64,000 nt of DNA from Pseudeuparius sepicola. Its lineage: Eukaryota; Arthropoda; Insecta; Coleoptera; Anthribidae. Below the pieces are notes generated by a model that had not been told where the DNA came from, ran no database searches, and saw only the letters and a list, made by a program, of their open reading frames with translations. The translations under genes were made by a program, and so were the position numbers. Positions 1 to 10,602 of this stretch are shown one piece after another; position 1 is the stretch's first letter; every line of letters begins with the position of its first letter. The stretch covers positions 9,525,153-9,589,152 of the forward strand of contig OY987305.1 in assembly GCA_963920635.1 (NCBI GenBank), written 5' to 3'.

Positions 1-24
1 GAAATTATACAAATTATGTCGAAG

Positions 25-288
25 CAGTGGCGTCGCGTCGGGGGACCAGGGGGGCACTGCCCCCCTTGTAGTGACAGTACAAGTTGTTTTATTTTGTTTT
101 TGTTTTATATATTAATTGTTTCGTTGGTTTATTAAAAATATGAAAATGAAAGAGTAATACTTTTCTTTTTAACATTTTTGTTTCAGGTAAAATAAAATTG
201 CGATAAAAAATATTGAAATGCTGTTCGATGTCTTGAGAAAAAAAAATTCAATGTGCGCCCCTGTTTCTGAAGTCACGCGACGCCACTG
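25..288. mobile_element. Short TIR element (MITE), hAT-like tips
   Basis: The left tip CAGTGGCGTCGCGT is repeated in inverse at the right end (ACGCGACGCCACTG), a perfect 14-bp terminal inverted repeat around about 235 bp of AT-rich non-coding DNA. The CAG...CTG tips resemble hAT non-autonomous elements. I see no matching 8-bp target duplication in the flanks, so the family is tentative. Confidence 0.6.
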
Positions 289-744
289 AAATATGATTTC
301 AATATTATATCCTACACAAGTGGTGTAAATTCAATACTATTTTTTAAATAGATAACTTAGTAAAATTCATCATTCTCATAGATACTACCTACTTACGCAA
401 AATATTTTTAAATTAAATATGAAATAGACTAATTTAATTTTTATTTAATACACGATTGAAGTCTTCTTTAGACTATTCAATGACAGTATGCCTATGTTGA
501 TAAGAATGATTACGCTCCGTAATGATATACCAGAAAACGCTCAATGTGAATGCACAATGTGCAATATTACAAACTATGCGTCACCCAATGACAAACCCGA
601 CCCACAGGCTTATCTCTAAATCACTTCCCCGAACTCTTCACCCTCGTACCGATAATTTCATCCATCTGTATTTTATCCGTTTTACTTCCCGATGCCCCCT
701 GACAAGTGGCTATGTTTGGCAGCGTCGCGCCGCATGACGCAGGA
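289..744. other. Upstream region of the phosphatase gene
   Basis: AT-rich up to about 520, then clearly more GC-rich towards the TATA box at 745. No coding exon recognised. It probably holds the proximal promoter of the puckered-like gene. Confidence 0.4.
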
Positions 745-750
745 TATAAA
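745..750 (+). promoter_or_regulatory. Putative TATA box of puckered-like gene
   Basis: TATAAA lies in a GC-rich stretch, with a TCACTC initiator-like motif about 32 bp downstream (around 778-783) and the first in-frame ATG at 849. The spacing fits a core promoter with a short 5' leader. There is no transcript evidence. Confidence 0.4.
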
Positions 751-848
751 CATCGCGGAACGGACAGCGGTGAATGATTCACTCCCCCCCACCACCGCAG
801 TTATATCACAGTGACCGCGTTACTCCGACTCCGGCCCGATCGTAGTTG

Positions 849-3800
849 ATGTTTTTAAATAATTTATTCTGTGTTGTGCGGCGGTCGGTAGAGCCGTTGT
901 GTTCAAGTGTTTTTCGGAGTTCCTCCACGATTCCGCTACAGAAAATGAGGATTAAAAGGCCCAGCTCGTGTCTCGTCCTGCGGTTCGTCCCTATGCAGAA
1001 CCCTAGTAAGTTTGAATTCGATCGATTGCGAAGGTGCGCACTTGTTGATTTGTGTAACGTTTTAAAGGGTTATTGATTGATTTTTTAAATGTCTTGCATG
1101 TAGGAACCTTCATGTAAGCATTGCGGGTCAAGCGGTTTAAAGTTACTTTTGTCTTTTGTACGGAAATGCTTATTTTACAACGCGCGGTACACTACGAGGC
1201 CATGCGCGTTTTAATTGATAATTGTTTTATATATACCTATATATTATATAGGCGAGTTTTTAAAGTCATCACAAATATGTGATGGAATCCATCAGAGCAA
1301 TGTGATTGGATCGTTCAAAAATTTCTGCACTTGTGATTGGCTTGATGGATTCCATCACATATTAGTGTTGACTCGCCCATAACCATAACTATGATTATTC
1401 GGTTCATTATTGTCACTGGTTGTAATAGCAATACCTAATTGTGCAAAAAAATCAAAGTTACATTATGAAAATATTTTTCCCTCTATAGGTGTTTTTCGTG
1501 CAAACATTATCAACCTGTATCTTATCTGGCACATTCACATTCTAAAAGTTCCTATGGTGCACCTATAACTTTCCATTGGTTTTGTTTTGTAGTATTCACG
1601 ACTCATGCTTTCACTGGCGTTGAAAACGGGCTGTTTTCCTATAAATCGATTTGAAATTTAGATTTGTCATTTTGAATATAAGACGGGCATTTTCGACGTC
1701 TTCGCCAGTGATTGTATTCATACAATTTTATGAATAAAATATTTATGGAAAGGTAGGGATCATGCGCCGTGTACGTGCTTTTTACGCAATGGTTTTACTG
1801 TGCGGAATTAGTATTTGTCAAATGGAGACTTTTTGCATTGGCAATTTAAATTGTATGTACCTACTTACATGGCATTTTTTCTCTCACTCACAAGAATCCA
1901 GTCGTTTAAAAATTTTCTTAAAAATTACATACTTATTATATTTTTATTATTTATCATTTTTATTTTTGCAAATATTTTATTATTAGCGATTTCTAAAAAT
2001 ATTTAGGTATACGCACATCAAAAGATATCTATAAGTGATCAAAATTTCTCTTCAACAATCGTTGCAATTTGAATATTATGGCCAAATCACAGAATGATGG
2101 AGTCATCATCGCCACAAAGTTTGTCATTGTTTCTGTAACTGTTTTCTTGCATTTGTTTTTATAACAAAACTGCTGCAGAATACCATTAAAAACGCCAAGA
2201 TTGTGTAAACAAAGGTCACGTGGTGTCGACGTACGCATTTTAACTTTCTTTGAAATTCTTCCGATCCGTATCGTGTCTCGCTCGCGGCGCGGCGCGGCGC
2301 GGCGCGGCGCCTGTATACATATTATTAGTCACCCCGCATTGTACCGCATCGGAAACACAGATTTTGCGTCACGTCAATTCAAGTGCAGCCGATGCCACCC
2401 TAATAGACCTACCACCGGATGACGTCACCCCGAAAACGGTTTTGTTCTGTCAAAACGGTTCTTTATCATACCCCCATCCCAGCAGCCCATAGTGACTCAA
2501 CTATTGAATTTTATCCCTCGCAATTAGGGTTGCTTATGAATCACAGGACCTCCTGTTCAAATTGTCCGTTTAGATAATATTAATACTGTCGGCTCGAGTT
2601 AACAATTTAAAGTAGGTGAGTCAGACGGGATGCGGGATTGTAGCCCTCCAAGGGTATGAGGTGTCCCGGTGGTCGTTTGCAGGAGATTCACGAACAATAA
2701 TTGAATAATAATTTGACTGAATCATTCTCCATAGTGATTATGTTTGAGCTCAGGTTTGAGTCACGTTTATCAGGTAGATATGTGATTGACAATAGTGCTT
2801 GAACCCTAATACTGCTACAGAATTGTAATTCACTCGACACTATAGTCGCTTTCCAGAAACATTACAAATCACAACATTATCTTACATAGAAGCCACAATT
2901 AATTTTCACGATTCTGAAATTCTGAATATTTCGAATCACATTGTTAGTTCAATTTCGATATGGACGTTACACCTCTACGATCTTTACTGCACTTGAAACT
3001 TAATGTTCCTCCTATAGGTATGCCTTACCCAACTTTAAATTGTTGTCATTCCAAAGTCTAACTTTTGTGTTCTTGTTGTTGCAGGAGGCCACAGGGAGTT
3101 CCACAGGCGTCACAAAGAGTTCTGCGAGGACACGTTAGCGATCGCAGGCTCAAATCGTGGAGCACAATCACCTTCGGCCTCTGGACCAAGCTTAGCGGTT
3201 GCGGCTGATGTAGATTCGTACCCCGCGTCGAAAGTCCTACCCTTCTTGTACCTGGGAAACAGTAGAGATGCTGCCGATCTGACGTGCTTACAGGTAAGTA
3301 GTAAAACATCAAAAAAATCGAACAATATTTTCTGTAGAACAAAATCAGCGGGAAGAATGAATTCGCGGAACGTTGGCCCATTAGCTTGTCGTTACTGCAC
3401 CAGTTAGGAAGCGCGCGCGCGCGCCCGCTCTCGAGCTGCTGTCCTTTGTGCATATTACTTTATTGTCACATAATAAATAGGCTATATTTTCTGTGTTCTC
3501 ACAATTAGAACTGTGAATGATTGCAGCATATGTCTAGTTTGCAGTTATTTCGGTAATGAGAACTCATATAAATCTTTGAAATCACGTGAATATAATAACA
3601 AGTTACAAATAACATTATATCGTGCTTTTTGTCTGCGTCTAGTAGGATTACCTGATAAATATCTCTGAACAAAAGCATTCTGGGCGCAACTGCTCCTGCA
3701 ATTTTCCGGTCAAACTCGATAGTTATTTTCTTTTTAAACTGAAGATGTTTGACTATTCTTCTTCCTCTATCTGTTACACAATAAATTAAAAATATCATGT

Positions 3801-6800
3801 TTTGTTACAGGGTTTGGGTGCGACTTGTGTGCTGAATGTGACGTCACAGTTACCAGGATATCACGAGCAGTGTGGAATCACATACAAGCAGATACCCGCC
3901 ACGGATTCAGGCCACCAGAACCTCAAGCAATACTTTGAGGAGGCCTTTGAATTTATCGGTGAGTAAACCCTGTATCAACCAATAGATCACGGCAAGTAGG
4001 TATAGATTACTTTTTGGTACATACTTTGCCAGCATACTAATAGGCTAACGATTGATTGATAAGATTTTCGTGATATCTAACGAATAAAATAACAACGGCC
4101 AGATGGGTTGACGGTTGACGTGGCGTTGAGTCACCCCGTACTTGGGGTGGTCAACCAAGACATGGCGAACCTGAAATCGTGAATGAGTCACTGCTAAAGC
4201 TTTCTACTGCACCAGCCAAGCAGGCAGCTTCCACCTAGCATGGGCGTGCGCGAAATAATTGATTGTTTGATAAAGATGCGAGCCAAGATAACTTTATAAT
4301 TGTGTAGATTAAAAAAACGACAGCAGATATCTGAAGGGTTTTGGTACATATAGGTTCATAAAACTAATAAAAAGAAAGTAAATAAACAATTGAAGTAGAT
4401 TGACGTCACAAGTGTTTGAGTAATTTCAACAGATCGTCGTGAGATATGCGCGAGGTCAAATATTTCTTAGAAAATATCTTGCACTTTTCGAGTTTATTCT
4501 TAAAAAAATCAATAACTACATTAAGTTCTAACTGGAAAAAATATATTTAGTAGATAGGTGTACTCCGAAAACTCTGCTCATTTTGAACTGGGAACAAAAC
4601 TCAGACAAATTCGAAACTGTGTTTCCACAAATATTGTCAGAGTTTTAGACCGACAGGTAGTGACAGATTTAGGCGCCCCATTTTCGCATACAAGCCTCGA
4701 AGAGGGTTGAAAAGTACATCGATGCTGAGTAGAATGAAGGGAAATTTACGAATGGCCCCTGGGGGATAACATATTATGGAAAATTCGATTTTTCATTCAC
4801 AATTCACAACAATCAACAATTCGATTCGATACTTTGACGCAAGCCGTGCTCTAATTAATAGAACCTGGCTTCGGAAAACCAAAGGCTTGAGTGTTGCAGG
4901 TGGCTAAAGGGTTGAAATAAGGGCGTAATCTTGTAAAGAAAAATCGAGATTTTGACCGATTTTTCCACACAAGCCCATGGGAAGTATGAAAACGTACATC
5001 GTCACTAGCCCGAAAAACATATTGGCTTGAGTGGCGGGAATGGAATAAGTATATTTTGGGGTAGGAAAATTTAACATATTTTTTTTTATTTACCATATTT
5101 TATCCCCAGGGTCACTCCTAAACTTCCCTTCATTCTACTCAGCATCGATGTAATTTTCCACCAAACGAACTCTTGTGTTTGTATTTGCTTTAAGTTTTCG
5201 AAATGTTGCTGGTATTGCTGGTGGTTGGTTTGTACTGCATTATATCGAAAAGAAGTAAGCAGATACATAATTTGCATTTTGGTACTTCTAAATTCTTCGG
5301 AATTAATATAATTAATAATTCACCTCGGCTATCTGCCTAGATTATCACTGCATACCGCATTTCAGGTAAGATATCATATATTGTATAAACATATCGTATT
5401 TATTTACCTATTATTTATTTCTTAACCATACAGAACACCTTCAGTTATAGGTAAATGTTCACTGTACAAAGGTAAAAACAAACTAGAAACGCGACTTGTT
5501 TCAGGCTCAGTTCGTGTAAACACATCGAAAGTCTTTGATCTTAAAAGTTTGTGAAAAGTTGCAGTTTTGTCTTTTCGACGCAAGTTTTTGTTGTGTTTTT
5601 GCTTTGTCCGTTTAGTGTAAAATCGGCATAAAGCTTAAAATGAATCCCCGATAAATCCTGTGATGTAACAGATACATTTTTTTCGGTATATAGATACAGA
5701 TACTGTCTGGCAGATGTATCTAGATACAGATACCGATACATTTTTTCCAAAGTATCTGGGTACAGATACAGATACGTTAAAAAAGTATCTAGATACTTCC
5801 AGATACATTCAGATACTATCAGTTAATTAAGAAAATTTCAGACCTCATAAGACAATCAATATACTTACCTACTTAGATATTTATGAAACAAGTGTGTGTG
5901 TAGGTAAAGTAGAACTGTTTAGACGAACGCGAAGTTTAGATTGTCACTAATTGAAACAAGTTGTGGGTTAGTAGTTTACCGTGTATGTCACTCCAAAGTG
6001 AGCACTGAGTAGGTGCTTTATGTACGTACGGTATTTTCAAAAAATCACTAAATCACACCCCATTTTATTATTTGTATTGTTTATTTTTTTTAACATTAGC
6101 AACATTTCGAAGTTTTCATCGCTGAGCCTGTTACGCCTTGGCGTTAAAATTTGTCCTCCTGTACTAAAGAGGCACTCGACTGGCGCAGGTGATGATAAAA
6201 CCGTGTTATATTTTTTGCCTTATTTGAATTACAATTAACTTAAAATTAATTCGTGGCTACAAAATGTATCTAGTATCGAAGTATCTAGATACTTTCAAAA
6301 GGTTCTAGATACTAAAGCAGATCCTGATTTTTGTAAGTATCTAGATATGTATCTAGGTACATAAAAAGTATCTAGATACATGTATCTCGATACATTACAT
6401 CACTGGATAAATCTCATTTCGATCGCTTCACCATTTGCCTACCGCCGCCGCCGCCTATGATTGCCAGTGTCAGCTTTGCCTTGCGTTCGACGTCCCTCGA
6501 AAACCGAACATAGAACGCTCGATGAGTAATAGGCAGTTGTTGGTTCGGTGCTGGCGACCTCGGAGGCCGGTCTATTACCAACGACCTACCAACCTGCTGG
6601 ACGGATATTATTTGGCCATATTTTAATTCGATTTCGCGACGATAAGAGTCTGTTGGAGGGAGAATTCGGTACCTTGGAATTAGATATAAAAAAACTAGAT
6701 GGGGAAGGGGAAGCAACAGGTTGGAAGTCAACAGGTTGACATATGGGGGGCAGGGGCGTAACTACCGCTGTATCAGCTGTATCAATGATACAGGGCCCAC

Positions 6801-9800
6801 TGGCCTGGGGGGCCCACCGACCAATAAAAAAATAAAATTTGATTTGGTTACTATACTTCAAACTTCAAATTAAATTATTTTCTTTTAACACTACGGGTGA
6901 CTTCAGATTTGTATGCATCTATGCATCACATAGACATCATAAAACGAAATTTATGAGTTTTTGTTTACAGTAAGTATTTAATTACTGTTATACAGAGTGA
7001 GTTTTTTTCGATGACCACTATGGGGATCTCGGAAACTAGCAGAGCTAGAACAAAGGTTAAATGGGGAAAGAATTGCAGTTTTGAATGCTCAATCTAATGC
7101 CCCTATTGGATTTTTTAAAAAAATCTTTTTTATGTTTGTGATTTTTGAGATATGACATAAACTTGTGTTTTTTTAAATGTAAATCATAGTTGGCTGTGGC
7201 CTTATCAAATCGGCCATTTTCTGAGCTTTCAAAAGATATAATACTCGGCATAGTTATTATAAAAAATAAAAGAGCTATGGCTAATTTTCTGATTTTTTTA
7301 AATTGTCACATAGTCAGCCACGGAATATTTTCATAATTATGACGTTGTAGACATAAGTACATACTTATACATACCTACTACTTTCATAGTTACGTTGTAG
7401 ACTACATACTTCAAACTTTCAAATATTTTATTTTTAGCTGGTAACAAAATGTAACAAAATAAAACAAAAATTATCATGATGGAGCTCCATCACATAATTA
7501 TTTGCCCATAAGAAATTACCTAGATCAGGTCTATCCAAATAGTTGGATAGGAAGAAATAGACCTATTTCCTGGCCGCCCCGATCCCCCGATTTGTCTGTT
7601 TTGGATTTCTTTTTGTGGGGAACAGTACAAAATAAAGTATAAGACAATTGATGAATTAAGAGCAGCTGTTTTAGAAGCAATTGCCAGTATTGACAGGCAA
7701 CAAATTTAGTTGTAAAAAGATGCAATATTTGCATAAATAATAATGGTGGATTAAAATAATAATAATTTGAATTTGAGTTATTTAATTTTTGAATTATTTG
7801 TTACATTTTGTTACCAGCTAAAAACAAAATATTAGAAAGTTTCAAGTAGGTAATAATTATGAAAATATTCAATGGCATGGCAAATGTGAAAATTAAAAAA
7901 AAATCTGAAAATTAGCCATAGCTCTTTTATTTTTTATAATAACTATGCCGAGTATTATATCTTTGGAAAGATAAAAAAATGGCCGATTTGATAAGGCGAC
8001 AGCCAACTATGATTTACATAAAAAAACACAAGTTTATGTCATATCGCAAAAATCACAAACATCATTAAAAATTGGATTAGATTATCTTATTAAGCCCAAA
8101 ATTATCTACAATTTTTGTCTCTACAGTTTTTGTGTATAATCAGAAATAACGGATAGCTACAGAGATCTAATGAAATAGCAAAAAATCACTCTTTTCAAAA
8201 TATCTAGTGAGCCATGAACTTTTTTAAAAATCCAAAAGGGGCATTAGATTGATCATTCAAAACAGCAATTCTTTCCCCATTTAAACTTTGTTCTAGCTCT
8301 GCTAGTTTTCGAGATCCCCATAGTAGTCATCGAAAAAAAACTCACCCTGTATAACTCACAAGGCCCCTGTATTCTTTTTATTTTTCGAATTTAAAAATCG
8401 GCGGGCAGTTTGTTAAAAATAATGTTAATTTTATTTCTGTAGGTATTATTTATAAATATTGATATGCTGTTCTGGAGTATGTAGATTTTTATCCCCCCCC
8501 CCCCCCCCCCCCGTCTCAGGGGCCCTTGGCTTAGCCTTTGATACAGGGCCCACTCGAAGCTAGCTACGCCATTGATGGGGGGGTTTGGTGTCCGAATCGC
8601 ATTAAGTAATTTTACTTAATTGATGAAAATGTTAGATTGAAGCAAGTATAGAAAGTCACGACAATGAGACCACGGAAGTCGAAAATAGGACTAGGTTAGA
8701 TTGAAAAGCGTCTGAAGCTAGTCGATATACCGAACTAAGAACTAATGATCTAAATATTTTCTGATACTTTATAATGGTGTTAACTTTCTTATAGCTGAAA
8801 CCAAGTAACACCTAGTAACAATATAGTTCCACAACAAAAATCTCTCCTTAACAATAGGAATAGGACCCCAACTTCCGGTCTCCCAAAACAAGCAGATTCC
8901 TCTCAATATTAATGCATTTGAAAAATATGAAGCGTAAAAGTTGAAGTCGATTTGACAGCTGTCATTAAGGAGCTTTCTGTTCTGCATATATGTTCTGTGA
9001 TAGTAAGTTGACAGATTGAACAGCCTGAACAGCTCGAGGGTCTCATATATAATATGCCGGCGCCGATAATGATAATAAAAACCCGCAATCTATTTCAATC
9101 GGGGAATTGGGACCTTCCTGCATGTTCCGCGTTCATTGCAGGAAGTCTAATAATTGTAACGTGCCGTGTCCGCAGGACGAGAAAACAGGAAAAAAGAACG
9201 TTCCGGCGTACCTGAGGCAACCGCGACCAGGCAGCAAGGTGGCTTTTAAAACCTGTTGCCCATTTTTATTGGAGATAGGATAGTTTATTGTATGGTACTG
9301 GTTTACTACCTTTTGTGAGGTTCGGATCCAATAGCTTGGCCGGTTTGTGTTTCACAATTTCAGGTTCTTGGTTCTTTCGCGTTTGGAGGCTACGGGTGCT
9401 TTTTTCCTGGGTTTGTAACCATCAAGACATGTCTAAGGACAGCTGGAACCGATGAATTATATGAAATTGTATAGCGGGAGACATAGAGAATTAGAATATA
9501 CCCAAAGAGCGAAAAACTTGGACGTTAGAAGTTAGAAATAGAATAAATCGCCGCATCTAAAATATATATGTATAGGGTGCACAAACCAAAAATCATCGAA
9601 ATCGATCAAGCCGTGTAGAAAATATAGAAAAAAAACGAAATTTTAGGGCCCGTTTGAGCTTTGAGCAAAAAGAAAAACACGGGTCGCCTTATTTTTCGAG
9701 TACTACGGGTGGCATTTGATTGTGAATAAACCTGTATGTAATTGTAAAGTGCCTCTTACAATTCTCCAATGTGGCCAAATCTGCAACACTTATAAATGGC

Positions 9801-10513
9801 AAAGCCCGTGGTCTAACGAAAATTAACTTAATAAAAATATTCAAATATTTCTCCGCCTTCTTAGGTATACCCAAACCAGTATACTATTCACAGAAACAGC
9901 TATGGCTATGAGTATCAACATTCCGGTGTTGTGTTTACAATTTCCATAAACGCCTTGGATGACGTCACCCCGAAGACACAACTGTTAAATATATATAAAA
10001 AAAGATTTGCCATGTAAATCCATCTTACAAAGTCATTTAAATAGTGAAACGAAACGACCCTATTATTGTTAGATTCCTTTCTATGAAGAAATTCCTGCGA
10101 GTATACTGAAAGTTCAAGAGAAAGCGCTTAGTTAAGTAACTTTTGTACAAGGTGATCCATTTGTAAATCTAAACGTATAGGCATACGGGGCATACGGGTA
10201 ACGGGCACGGCGTTGGTTAAGTAATATGAATTTTAAATCGAGTTTTATCTACAAAAATAAGGTAGAACAAGCGGGCAGGTTCACATTTATTGATTCAGAG
10301 AAAACACCGGTGTCATGAAACTGTAATAGCTGTAGCTGTTCGAGGTTACTCACGAGATATTAATTTCAGATTTGGTGAATTATTATTTGGTATTTTATGT
10401 TTGCGGAAGTGACAATAATGGTTGTTATTTATGTGCCAAAGCGGTGATCAGTCAAGCACTGAAGCGTTGACTGAAGGTTTAAATCTTCACCCAACGACTG
10501 AAGTTCAACTTCT

Positions 10514-10602
<89 letters not shown>

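Larger units (their letters stand above)
6751..8574. mobile_element. hAT-like non-autonomous element (outer shell)
   Basis: The 8-bp ATGGGGGG occurs immediately outside both ends (6743-6750 and 8575-8582). The tips CAGGGGCGTAACTA and, in inverse, CAATGGCGTAGCTA are imperfect TIRs. A subterminal GATACAGGGCCCACT motif occurs near both ends in the same orientation (6787-6801 and 8540-8554). A mariner-like element (6993-8349) has inserted inside, so this shell is the older insertion; without it the shell is about 470 bp. The G-rich duplication is low-complexity, so it is weaker proof than a mixed-sequence one. Confidence 0.62.
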
